DNA from: a bacterium
GTDB taxonomy: Bacteria; KSB1; UBA2214
Direction of reading: 5' to 3'
NCBI GenBank assembly: GCA_029560815.1
Contig: JAKQKF010000392.1
Location: 1-32,991, forward strand
Length of the DNA stretch: 32,991 nt
The notes under the pieces are model-generated. The model saw nothing but the letters and a program-made list of their open reading frames with translations, had not been told where the DNA came from and searched no databases. Made by a program: the position numbers and the translations under genes. Below are positions 22,833 through 28,744 of the stretch, in pieces (position 1 is the first letter of the stretch; each line of letters starts with the position of its first letter).

Positions 22833-23528
22833 CTAATGCTCGATCCATCCGGCGTACTCCCCGGATACGTAAGCCCGCCGCTGCTCCTCTTCCGTCAGCG
22901 GTCGCTGGCGGTTGGCCAGCCGGTACAGGTAGATCGCCCCGCCGCGGCCCTCGCCGACCGACGCTATCACCTCCCGCGCCAGGTCGATCAGCGCCTCGCG
23001 CGGCCAGCCCGCCGCGGCCACGGCCGGGAACTTCACCCGGAAAACGCCCACCCGCCCCAGCAGCTCGGCCAGCTCGCCGTCGATTGCCTCCGTCTGGTTT
23101 TCTGGATTGCCGTCCAGATTTCTGGATTTCTGTCCAGATTTCTGGACGCCATGGGCAGGGTTAAGAGAATCATCAGGAGGATGAGGATTGTTTTGGTTAA
23201 CAGGATCCTCTTCATTAAGCGAATCCAGATTTCTGGACGGATCACGAGCCGCATCCGTGAACCGGACGGTTAAGCCGCCGCGCCAAGCGGTGCTGAACAG
23301 AAGCCAGCCCGTATCTCTCAACGCAGCCAGGTGCCCGTAGATCGTCGCCCTGGATTTTCCTGTTGTCTCAATGAGAGCGTTCATCGAAATATCGAATAGC
23401 TCCGACTGCCCCCACGCCAGCCCGCGCAGCTGGATGTAGGTATCCCTGACCGCCGGCGAGAGGCGCTGGTCATAAACCAGCCCCGCCGGGATGTTGACGT
23501 ACCGCGGAGGCAAAACTGGTCTGCTCAT
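22833..23528 (-). CDS. Replication initiator-like protein with winged-helix domain and internal iterons
   Basis: 231 aa. Residues 1-95 form a winged-helix DNA-binding domain ('YVNIPAGLVYDQRLSPAVRD', 'ISMNALIETTGKSRATIYGH', 'LAALRDTGWLLFSTAWRGGL'). Residues about 95-145 are a low-complexity Asn/Pro/Ser linker, and the C-terminal 85 residues are helical. This is the domain plan of lambda O-type initiators: DNA-binding head, linker, helicase-loading tail. The DNA coding for the linker contains four copies of a TCCAGA-TT-TCTGGA palindrome, which looks like the origin. No helicase or polymerase is encoded, so the host machinery must be recruited. Confidence 0.7.
   Translation of the reverse strand: MSRPVLPPRYVNIPAGLVYDQRLSPAVRDTYIQLRGLAWGQSELFDISMNALIETTGKSRATIYGHLAALRDTGWLLFSTAWRGGLTVRFTDAARDPSRNLDSLNEEDPVNQNNPHPPDDSLNPAHGVQKSGQKSRNLDGNPENQTEAIDGELAELLGRVGVFRVKFPAVAAAGWPREALIDLAREVIASVGEGRGGAIYLYRLANRQRPLTEEEQRRAYVSGEYAGWIEH
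23093..23237. repeat. Iteron array: candidate origin of replication
   Basis: TCCAGATTTCTGGA occurs exactly at 23113-23126, 23133-23146 and 23224-23237, with a degenerate copy (TCTGGTTTTCTGGA) at 23093-23106. The first three are spaced exactly 20 bp. Each unit is an inverted repeat (TCCAGA/TCTGGA). Between the third and fourth lies a purine/AT-rich stretch (23,160-23,222) suited to melting. Since 20 is not a multiple of three, the copies are read in three different frames of the initiator, so selection must be on the DNA. Confidence 0.75.
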
Positions 23529-23695
23529 CGGGCGCCAGCCACACTCCGGTTACCGCAGACGTGATGATGCCAGTTGCCCGCCGCGGTCAGCGTCCACAGC
23601 TTGGATCCGCACCAGGCGCACAGGCACTCACAGCGCGGATAGGGATTGCCGCACAGCGCGCATTTGCGCTGCGCGGCAGTCGGCTCGTGGTGCAT
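23525..23695 (-). CDS. Small zinc-ribbon protein (56 aa)
   Basis: 56 aa from ATG 23695, overlapping the upstream stop (ATGA). It is almost entirely a Cys/His metal site: 'CALCGNPYPRCECLCAWCG' and 'WHHHVCGN'. Longer upstream frame is only a shadow. Overlaps the initiator start by 4 bases, so the two are co-translated. May assist DNA binding or regulate the initiator; unknown. Confidence 0.7.
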   Translation of the reverse strand: MHHEPTAAQRKCALCGNPYPRCECLCAWCGSKLWTLTAAGNWHHHVCGNRSVAGAR

Positions 23696-24156
23696 CACCC
23701 GCCGACCTCTGATCCCTCTGAGACGGCCTCCGCCGATTCCTCGAAAGGGTCCGCGGTTGCCCGCCCTCCGGTGGCTCTGCTTTCCGCCTTCTGCGCCTGG
23801 TACTGCCGCGCATAGCGGCGCGCTTTTTCTTTCAGGCACTCCCGGCTGCAAACCTTCGCTCTTGGCCTGGTGACCGGCTTTCCACAGATCTCGCAGCTGC
23901 GGATGCCGCTATCAGTCTCCTGGCGAACCGGATTCACAACGACTGTATCGCCAAGAGCGATGAGTTCGCCAGCTCCGCGAGGCTCCGCCAATTCCGTCAG
24001 TTCCTCCGCGCCCAGCCCGCGGGCGATCAGCGCCAGGTTCTCGTGATCGCCAATATCCACCAGGCGCGCACTAGTAGCCATTATCATGTGCGCGTTCAAA
24101 TGGTATAGTACATGGGTGAATATCTCATAGGTTTGATCATTCATCAAAAATTTCAC
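23695..24156 (-). CDS. Hypothetical protein with C-terminal zinc finger (153 aa)
   Basis: 153 aa from GTG 24156, chosen because GAGGAG lies 6-7 bases upstream; an ATG follows four codons later. N-terminal helices ('TYEIFTHVLYHLNAHMIMAT') are followed by an acidic middle. A compact C-x2-C ... C-x3-C ribbon lies at residues about 89-110 ('CEICGKPVTRPRAKVCSREC'), followed by a basic helix ('KEKARRYARQYQAQK'), as in many phage DNA-binding proteins. The last 25 residues are acidic. Exact role unknown. Confidence 0.7.
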   Translation of the reverse strand: MKFLMNDQTYEIFTHVLYHLNAHMIMATSARLVDIGDHENLALIARGLGAEELTELAEPRGAGELIALGDTVVVNPVRQETDSGIRSCEICGKPVTRPRAKVCSRECLKEKARRYARQYQAQKAESRATGGRATADPFEESAEAVSEGSEVGG

Positions 24157-24159
24157 TGC

Positions 24160-24267
24160 CTACTCCTCCCGGTCCAGCTGACCGACTATACATTCGATTG
24201 CCCAGACGATCACGCCGACCAGGACCGCCAGGACCCACCAGCTGACCAGCGCCAGGATCTTCCTCAT
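24160..24267 (-). CDS. Tiny single-pass membrane protein (35 aa)
   Basis: 35 aa from ATG 24267, which overlaps the winged-helix gene stop (ATGA), to TAG 24160, 3 bases before the next start. Residues 4-28 are one hydrophobic helix ('ILALVSWWVLAVLVGVIVWA'), with a basic start (MRK) and acidic end (LDREE). One of a group of such proteins in the early operon. Function unknown. Confidence 0.7.
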   Translation of the reverse strand: MRKILALVSWWVLAVLVGVIVWAIECIVGQLDREE

Positions 24268-24653
24268 ATCCCCAACCCCAGCTGGTGGCCATCCCCAAAC
24301 TGCTCGCGCGCCGATTTGTCCATCGCGGATTTCGTCTCGAGCATGTCGTAAATCTTCGCGCCAAACTCGATTCGCATGAACTCCTCGTACTCATCGCGGG
24401 TCCGTACCATGTAATAGCCGCCATCCTCGCCGGCCGCGCTGCCGATCAGATGCCCCTGCCGCCTGAGCTGCTTGATCGCCTCTCGCACCACCCGCTCGGT
24501 CGTGCGCACTCCGAGCATCGCGCAGTGAGCCGTCAGGTTTCCGCGGGATATCGGATTGGCCCGGGTGTACTGCGTGACTATGCGCAATATAGCCCTCTCC
24601 AGCCCGGGCGGCAGGGAAATTTTCCGCTCTTCATCAGGATATTTTCTCGCCAT
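24264..24653 (-). CDS. Winged-helix DNA-binding protein
   Basis: 129 aa. After a Lys/Arg-rich start, residues about 20-85 form a winged helix: 'ERAILRIVTQYTRANPISRG', 'TTERVVREAIKQLRRQGHLI' (recognition helix) and 'GSAAGEDGGYYMVRTRDEYE' (wing). The fold suggests a regulator of replication or transcription, and it is a candidate early-to-late regulator. It has a clear GGAGGT Shine-Dalgarno and a private leader with two hairpins (24,660-24,733), unlike most neighbours. Confidence 0.75.
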   Translation of the reverse strand: MARKYPDEERKISLPPGLERAILRIVTQYTRANPISRGNLTAHCAMLGVRTTERVVREAIKQLRRQGHLIGSAAGEDGGYYMVRTRDEYEEFMRIEFGAKIYDMLETKSAMDKSAREQFGDGHQLGLGI

Positions 24654-24732
24654 CGCACCTCCACTGTGCTATACTGGAGGCGTGGGGCTTCGCCAGTTCC
24701 ACGCCCGATCCGCCGTTCCAGCGGCGGATCAT
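24654..24732 (-). promoter_or_regulatory. Structured leader with two hairpins before the winged-helix gene
   Basis: Two perfect inverted repeats lie here: GATCCGCCG/CGGCGGATC around TTCCAG (24707-24730) and GGCGTGG/CCACGCC (24680-24706 region). A third, CTCCA/TGGAG, flanks the Shine-Dalgarno. There is no U-tract on the minus strand, so it is unlikely to be a terminator. It may stabilise or attenuate the mRNA. Confidence 0.45.
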
Positions 24733-25008
24733 TTATTCCGGCAACTGGCCGACCGCGCTCACGCCGGCCTGCGCCAGCCGCGTCTGCGCCGCCTGCTCGC
24801 GATAGATCCACACGACTACCCATTCGACCAGGATCATCGCCAGCCAGTTGCTGTTCGCCGGCAAAGCACTGAGGATATCATCCAGGATCAGCCTGCGGAT
24901 CGCCAGCTCGGCCTCATCGTGCACCGCCGATCGGCGCGTCAGCAGCCAGGCCGCGATCAGCACCCATAGCGGCAGAGTAAATGTCATCTCTAGTGTTTTA
25001 CTTTTCAC
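24733..25008 (-). CDS. Two-pass membrane protein (91 aa)
   Basis: 91 aa from GTG 25008, supported by GGAGGT upstream and an overlap with the preceding stop (GTGA); the long frame before it is a shadow of the neighbour. Hydrophobic helices at residues about 10-26 ('FTLPLWVLIAAWLLT') and 55-70 ('NWLAMILVEWVVVWIY') flank an acidic helix. Unknown function. Confidence 0.65.
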   Translation of the reverse strand: MKSKTLEMTFTLPLWVLIAAWLLTRRSAVHDEAELAIRRLILDDILSALPANSNWLAMILVEWVVVWIYREQAAQTRLAQAGVSAVGQLPE

Positions 25009-25463
25009 TGTAGCACCTCCGGGGTTGGTATCAGCAGCCCGGCCGGCAGGATCACCACCGTGGTCAGCGCCTGGCTGCCCTGGATCACGCTCCACATCAC
25101 CTGGCCGAGCAGCACCTGCCCGATCGACACCGGCAGCTGCGCCCCAGAGATCCGCTGCCAGCCCTGGCTCTCCATCCATTTGATCAGATCGCTCATTTTG
25201 TAGATGCTGGTTCCGGTCCCGTTGACCATCCTGGCCAGATCATCCACCAGATCGCCGCGCTGATTGATCACCGCGAACGCATACCCGCCGCGCTGCGGCC
25301 AGGCCAGCATGTACAGCCCCTGGCCCGAGTAGATCATCGTGCCGGGCTTATCCGCCGCGGCTGACCGCATCCCGGCCAGCGTGCCGTGAAATCCAACCGG
25401 CCATACGGCGGCCCCAAAGACGAATAACAGAAACAACAGGATTGGTATGATCAGCTTTTTCAT
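25005..25463 (-). CDS. Membrane or exported hypothetical protein (152 aa)
   Basis: 152 aa from ATG 25463 with GGAGGA 4-5 bases upstream. A signal-anchor-like N-terminus (MKKLIIPILLFLLFVFGAAV) is followed by a soluble domain ('GTMIYSGQGLYMLAWPQRGG', 'MSDLIKWMESQGWQRI') and a hydrophobic C-terminal segment ('VILPAGLLIPTPEVL'). It overlaps the preceding gene by 116 bases, which is unusual. No family recognised; a periplasmic-side or exclusion role is possible. Confidence 0.65.
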   Translation of the reverse strand: MKKLIIPILLFLLFVFGAAVWPVGFHGTLAGMRSAAADKPGTMIYSGQGLYMLAWPQRGGYAFAVINQRGDLVDDLARMVNGTGTSIYKMSDLIKWMESQGWQRISGAQLPVSIGQVLLGQVMWSVIQGSQALTTVVILPAGLLIPTPEVLQ

Positions 25464-25794
25464 CTGTCCTCCATATGGGAATAACCAGAAAATCCCGCCG
25501 CTGACGCATCAGCTCAGCCGCCCGCGGGTGAAACTCCGCATCTGCCTGGAATTGCTCCACCACCGGCGCCAGTTCCTCATTCCCGTCCAGCAGCCGGCCG
25601 TTGACCTGAATCAACGGGTACTCCGGCCAGGCGTGGATCTGCATCACGTCGCACGCCACTGTGTACCGCACCCGCTTGATCGGCTCGAGATGCAGCGCCC
25701 GGTGGGTGATTTCCTTGACTTCGAATGGGCAGCCGTTGATCAGCATCCGCTGCCCCTCGCGCACACGCAGGGAGTGATTATTTTCCATGTGCAC
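25348..25794 (-). CDS. Hypothetical early protein (148 aa)
   Basis: Starts at GTG 25794 or ATG 25788 (146 aa). A compact beta-rich first half ('QRMLINGCPFEVKEITHRAL', 'VRYTVACDVMQIHAWPEYPL') and a helical middle ('ELAPVVEQFQADAEFHP') look genuine. The last 38 residues are encoded over the start of the next gene and are Arg-rich, so a shortened functional protein or a later frameshift is possible. Unknown function. Confidence 0.55.
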   Translation of the reverse strand: MHMENNHSLRVREGQRMLINGCPFEVKEITHRALHLEPIKRVRYTVACDVMQIHAWPEYPLIQVNGRLLDGNEELAPVVEQFQADAEFHPRAAELMRQRRDFLVIPIWRTDEKADHTNPVVSVIRLWGRRMAGWISRHAGRDAVSRGG

Positions 25795-26056
25795 CTATTT
25801 GCTCCGTCATCATGTGCTCCGCCGCCTGCAGGATCCGCAGCTGGAATTGCTCGCGCACGTCCCAGCCGAAGATCCTGCGCAGCATACGCTGGATATCCTC
25901 GACCGTCCTCCCGGCTGCCAGCTCCTGCTGCAGCGCGTCGTACACGCTCGGATAGACCGATTCCAGCCACTCGGCGCTCTGCTGGGCGATCGCTTTAGCC
26001 AGTGGGCTGGGTATCTCCAGCCTGGGTTGTGCTAAATTACGAAATTTTGTGAACAT
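25778..26056 (-). CDS. Hypothetical early protein (92 aa)
   Basis: 92 aa, helical ('PLAKAIAQQSAEWLESVYPS', 'AAGRTVEDIQRMLRRIFGWD', 'ILQAAEHMMTEQIGAHGK'). ATG 26056 is preceded by AAGGAG 8 bases upstream, and this Shine-Dalgarno is the end of the pentamer tract described separately. No family recognised. Confidence 0.65.
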   Translation of the reverse strand: MFTKFRNLAQPRLEIPSPLAKAIAQQSAEWLESVYPSVYDALQQELAAGRTVEDIQRMLRRIFGWDVREQFQLRILQAAEHMMTEQIGAHGK

Positions 26057-26068
26057 GATCTAAACTCC

Positions 26069-26138
26069 TTGCCTTGCCTCGCCCCGCCTCGCCTTGCCTC
26101 GCCAAGCCGAGCCGGGCCAAGCCGGGCCACGCCTTGCC
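26069..26138. repeat. Tandem pentanucleotide tract, 14 units of NNGCC
   Basis: Fourteen consecutive 5-base units all end in GCC while the first two bases vary (TT, TC, CC, AA, GA, GG, AC). On the minus strand they read GGCNN and merge into the AAGGAG Shine-Dalgarno of the next gene. Only the GCC phase is kept, which points to constraint on a 5-base helical or protein-binding period rather than simple slippage. Confidence 0.85.
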
Positions 26139-26143
26139 CATGA

Positions 26144-26208
26144 TGGAGAGGGCGGATTCGAACCGCCGCAGGCTGTGAGGGATGGCAGCCCGCCGTCCAC
26201 GCTTCTCC
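26144..26208 (-). ncRNA. tRNA-like element with canonical T-arm, no D-arm
   Basis: Minus strand. A perfect T-arm (GGCGG-TTCGAAT-CCGCC, 26167-26151) is followed by CTCTCC and preceded by an 8-bp hairpin (GCGGGCTG/CAGCCTGC) with a 10-base loop in place of a 7-base anticodon loop. The 5' strand GGAGAAG pairs imperfectly with CTCTCC. Only about 11 bases stand where a D-arm should be. It may be a degenerate tRNA or a tRNA mimic. Confidence 0.35.
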
Positions 26209-26227
26209 GTGTTAAAGTTCGCTTCTA

Positions 26228-26279
26228 CCGATAATCCCCGCCGGCGAGGTCTTGCCCCGATAATCCGCGCCGGCGGGGT
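26228..26279. repeat. Pair of 23-bp direct repeats, 29-bp period
   Basis: CCGATAATCC-[CG]-CGCCGGCG-[AG]-GGT occurs at 26228-26250 and 26257-26279. Each holds the palindrome CGCCGGCG. They lie in the leader between the 79-aa gene and the tRNA-like element and may be protein-binding sites. The 26,057-26,303 interval contains only these repeats, the tRNA-like element and the pentamer tract; no gene is seen. Confidence 0.6.
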
Positions 26280-26303
26280 GGCTCCGGCCGGGCCCTGGAG
26301 GTG

Positions 26304-26543
26304 TCAGCCCGGCCGGCGATCCACAACTCTCAGCTGCTCGAGCGAATACTCCAGCAGGTAGCACGGTCCCTCTGGATGAGGCGGCAGCAGCTCCGCGGGC
26401 AGCCTGACTTTTTTGGGGTCATGCGACACCAGAATCCCGCGAGTCTTGCCTTCGCTATCCACGACCTTACCAGCCGCGATGCCAGGCCCGTATGGCGTCA
26501 TGATTTCCTGATTGACCACAATTTCCAAAATTTCGTCGCTCAT
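26304..26543 (-). CDS. Small hypothetical early protein (79 aa)
   Basis: 79 aa from ATG 26543 with AGGA just upstream. Beta-rich and acidic: 'ILEIVVNQEIMTPYGPGIAA', 'KTRGILVSHDPKKVRLPAEL', 'YLLEYSLEQLRVV', a pattern like a small barrel (KOW/SH3-like) domain, but the family is not certain. It stands alone between the two tRNA-like elements. Confidence 0.6.
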   Translation of the reverse strand: MSDEILEIVVNQEIMTPYGPGIAAGKVVDSEGKTRGILVSHDPKKVRLPAELLPPHPEGPCYLLEYSLEQLRVVDRRPG

Positions 26544-26604
26544 CGTTCCTGGCCAATCCTGGTAGCGATAATATGGATTATCGATGCCATATAATCAGAA
26601 TTAA

Positions 26605-26673
26605 TGGGGCAGGGAGGCCTCGCACCTCCCTTACGGCCAAAGGAGGGAATGCCGCTGCCACTCTAGCGCCCCA
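26605..26673 (-). ncRNA. Second tRNA-like element
   Basis: Minus strand, 69 bases closed by TGGGGCG/TGCCCCA (7 bp with one wobble). A 6-bp T-arm-like hairpin GGGAGG-TGCGAGG-CCTCCC lies at 26630-26612 (loop differs from TTCGANN at one key base). A D-arm-like GAGT/ATTC and a CCTT-TGGCCGT-AAGG hairpin complete a cloverleaf-like outline. The anticodon loop lacks U33, and the variable loop is absent. Its 5' end overlaps the stop of the 110-aa gene. Degenerate tRNA or mimic. Confidence 0.3.
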
Positions 26674-26995
26674 TCCAGTTGCGTTTACCATTCGGCCGAT
26701 CCTCGTTATACGCTCCGGGATTGGAGCGGATCTGGCGCAGGATCTCTGATGCTCGTTTCAGCCGCAGATCCTCCACCTCCCGGTTCTGCAGCACGTCCAG
26801 CAGCACCGCGATCGCGTCCTCGATGCCGGCGTTGGTCAGATGAGGATTTTTCACCCGCCCATCATTATTGGCGCTGTCCTCGAGCTTCTTAATCCGCCGC
26901 CGGTGATCCTTGATTTCCGCTTTGATCCCTCCCGCGAGGTATGTCAGGAATAAAGCTACCATGATCAGGATCACGCCGATAACCGTCATCTCCAT
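26663..26995 (-). CDS. Membrane-anchored coiled-coil protein (110 aa)
   Basis: 110 aa. One N-terminal hydrophobic helix ('VIGVILIMVALFLTYLAG') is followed by a basic coiled coil ('EIKDHRRRIKKLEDSANND') and a soluble helical part ('IEDAIAVLLDVLQNREVEDL', 'LRQIRSNPGAYNED'). The plan resembles the coiled-coil protein of the lysis cassette but it is an early gene. Unknown function. Confidence 0.65.
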   Translation of the reverse strand: MEMTVIGVILIMVALFLTYLAGGIKAEIKDHRRRIKKLEDSANNDGRVKNPHLTNAGIEDAIAVLLDVLQNREVEDLRLKRASEILRQIRSNPGAYNEDRPNGKRNWMGR

Positions 26996-26999
26996 GAGA

Positions 27000-27107
27000 T
27001 CAACTCCAGGAAATCAGCAATACAATGACGCCCAAGATGAAAATTACAATCGCTGATATGAACAGCATCAAAACCGAGATCGAAACATCCACCTTTTTAT
27101 TGCCCAT
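27000..27107 (-). CDS. Tiny single-pass membrane protein (35 aa)
   Basis: 35 aa from ATG 27107, preceded by GGAGG six bases upstream, to TGA 27000, just before the next start. After MGNKKVDVS, residues 10-33 are a single hydrophobic helix ('LMLFISAIVIFILGVIVLLI'). The good Shine-Dalgarno and tight packing support it. Unknown function. Confidence 0.75.
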   Translation of the reverse strand: MGNKKVDVSISVLMLFISAIVIFILGVIVLLISWS

Positions 27108-27168
27108 CGCGCCCTCCAGTTTCTGACAGCCACCTCAAAACCTGCTACCATGAATCCATGAATAAAAA

Positions 27169-28137
27169 TTACGATTCCAATCCGAGCATCTCCGCCACCG
27201 TCTGCCAGGTGGTATCCTGGCGGCCTTTGATGGCGTGCAGATAGATCTGTGTAGTGGCGAGGTTGTTATGCGACAAAAACTGCTGAATTTCCTCTGGCGA
27301 ATCGCCGGCCTTCTCCCGCAGCAGAGCCGCGGTGTGGCGCAGCGAGTGCACCCGCAGGGACCGCCAATCCAGCCCTGCCTTCCGGGCATAGTATTTGAGA
27401 GCCGAGCGGACCGTCACCCCGGCCACCGGCTGCTCGAGGATCTGGCCGCGAAAATCGTAGGAGTGAAACACGTAACCAGATGAGCGATCGCCCTCGAGCG
27501 CGGCATATTCCTGGATGGCCGCCAGGACGATCTCCGGCAGCTCCTGGACCATCCGGGTTTTCCCTTTGCCAGTCCAGCGGAACACGATCCCAGTCGGGCG
27601 CAGCTCGATATCCTCATACTGCAGTGTTCGCCACTCTGAGTTTCGCCTGCCTGTCAGCAGGTAGCCCAGGAACAGGGCATAATCCCGCTTACCGATTACA
27701 GTATCAACCGGGATGGCTTCCAGGAATGCCCGCGCGCCTTCCACCCCCATCACCGTGGCTTTATTGTATGGATTTATCCGTGGCCGGGCTGCCCCGGTCA
27801 TCGGATTATTCGGACACAGCGGGATCTCCGACCCGTCCGCCTGGGTCAGGGTGTAGTCCTGAGAACAGAAGCGGTAAAACGAGCTCGCCCCCGCCAGCCG
27901 GGCGGCGATGGTGGTATCCGCCACGTTGCGCTTTAAGTGTGCGGTCCAGCGGACAATATCGATCCTGCGGATTTGCCACGGGGCCGCCCCGCAGAAGGCC
28001 AGCAGCTGCTGGATCGACTGGTCATACAGCCGGCGCGTGTTCGGGCTTGTCTGCAGCTCGAGCCACAGGCGGTGCGCGTCGTTCCATAGATCCGCTTTTT
28101 GCGGATCCACGCCGGCCGGGACCAGATCACTCGCCAT
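27169..28137 (-). CDS. Tyrosine recombinase (second, early-operon)
   Basis: 322 aa. A SAM-like N-terminal core-binding domain (residues 18-115) precedes the catalytic domain. Catalytic residues are visible: Arg in 'LTGRRNSEW' (about R164), Lys in 'TGKGKTRM', H264-x-x-R267 in 'HSLRHT', H290 in 'LSHNNL' and Tyr 299 in 'QIYLHA'. All are present, so it should be active. It is transcribed with the replication genes and not next to attP, so a XerC/D-like dimer resolution, excision or inversion role is more likely than integration. It starts 11 bases inside the upstream gene. Confidence 0.9.
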   Translation of the reverse strand: MASDLVPAGVDPQKADLWNDAHRLWLELQTSPNTRRLYDQSIQQLLAFCGAAPWQIRRIDIVRWTAHLKRNVADTTIAARLAGASSFYRFCSQDYTLTQADGSEIPLCPNNPMTGAARPRINPYNKATVMGVEGARAFLEAIPVDTVIGKRDYALFLGYLLTGRRNSEWRTLQYEDIELRPTGIVFRWTGKGKTRMVQELPEIVLAAIQEYAALEGDRSSGYVFHSYDFRGQILEQPVAGVTVRSALKYYARKAGLDWRSLRVHSLRHTAALLREKAGDSPEEIQQFLSHNNLATTQIYLHAIKGRQDTTWQTVAEMLGLES

Positions 28138-28360
28138 TGACCGCCTCGGCCAGCTCCGCGTTCAGCAGCGCAATCTCGATGGGGCTGACCCCCGCGGCGA
28201 CGCCCGGGATCTCCACCACCGGCTCGTCGATGTACTCGATCACCAGATCGCCTGCCACGGTCAAAAAAATATTCCGCACGTTGCGGATGCTCACGGTATG
28301 GGATCGGATCTGGATAAACGGCCCGACCTCGCAATCGACGGTTACAGGATTAGCTAACAA
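28127..28360 (-). CDS. Small hypothetical early protein (77 aa)
   Basis: 77 aa from TTG 28360, supported by GGAGGT six bases upstream. Beta-rich first part ('GPFIQIRSHTVSIRNVRNIF') and a Glu/Ala-rich helix at the end ('PIEIALLNAELAEAVNGE'). Its end overlaps the recombinase start by 11 bases, so the two may work together, for instance as an accessory protein. Not recognised. Confidence 0.65.
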   Translation of the reverse strand: MLANPVTVDCEVGPFIQIRSHTVSIRNVRNIFLTVAGDLVIEYIDEPVVEIPGVAAGVSPIEIALLNAELAEAVNGE

Positions 28361-28384
28361 TTCACACCTCCAGTTTGCGATATC

Positions 28385-28474
28385 TCAGGAAAGCAGCGCG
28401 GCCAGCAGGCCCACGATCAGGAACAACGCCGCCAGCAGCCAGTTATCAAGGTCAGATTTGATCGCTTTGATCAT
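28385..28474 (-). CDS. Tiny single-pass membrane protein (29 aa)
   Basis: 29 aa from ATG 28474, directly after the Cro-like gene stop (TAG-ATG) with GGAGGG as Shine-Dalgarno. Nearly all of it is one hydrophobic helix ('NWLLAALFLIVGLLAALLS') after a short charged start (MIKAIKSDLD). Second gene of the early operon; unknown function. Confidence 0.7.
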   Translation of the reverse strand: MIKAIKSDLDNWLLAALFLIVGLLAALLS

Positions 28475-28732
28475 CTATCCCTCCGGTTGTGATACTTCCG
28501 GGTAAAAAATATCCATTGCTACCAGGCATTCTTCCGCCCATTTGCGCGCCCATTTTTCAGCGGATGGACTGTTACGCACTCCGAATAGCGTGCCCAGGCT
28601 GGGATTTTGTCGCCCCTCTTTCCAGTACCAGACCATCTGCCGGCTGCATTCGATCCCCAACCCCTGCGCAAATTCTTCGAGGGATTTGCCGTCCAAAAAT
28701 TTTTTCGTGATTTCGGGGATTGATTCGGGCAT
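28475..28732 (-). CDS. HTH protein, Cro-like, first gene of the early operon
   Basis: 85 aa. Residues about 8-50 resemble a helix-turn-helix ('KKFLDGKSLEEFAQGLGIEC', 'SRQMVWYWKEGRQNPSLGTL'). It is divergent from the XRE repressor and first in the leftward operon, the position of Cro in lambda-like switches. It probably binds the operators between 28,733 and 28,830 to shut off the repressor. Assignment is by position and motif. Confidence 0.7.
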   Translation of the reverse strand: MPESIPEITKKFLDGKSLEEFAQGLGIECSRQMVWYWKEGRQNPSLGTLFGVRNSPSAEKWARKWAEECLVAMDIFYPEVSQPEG

Positions 28733-28744
28733 ATTGCTAAGCTC

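Noticed and set aside
24690..24730. Rho-independent terminator
   Set aside because: The GATCCGCCG/CGGCGGATC hairpin has no U-tract on the minus strand and lies inside a co-directional operon.
27480..28505. 341-codon plus-strand ORF opposite the second recombinase
   Set aside because: Overlaps four supported minus genes, including the recombinase with all catalytic residues.
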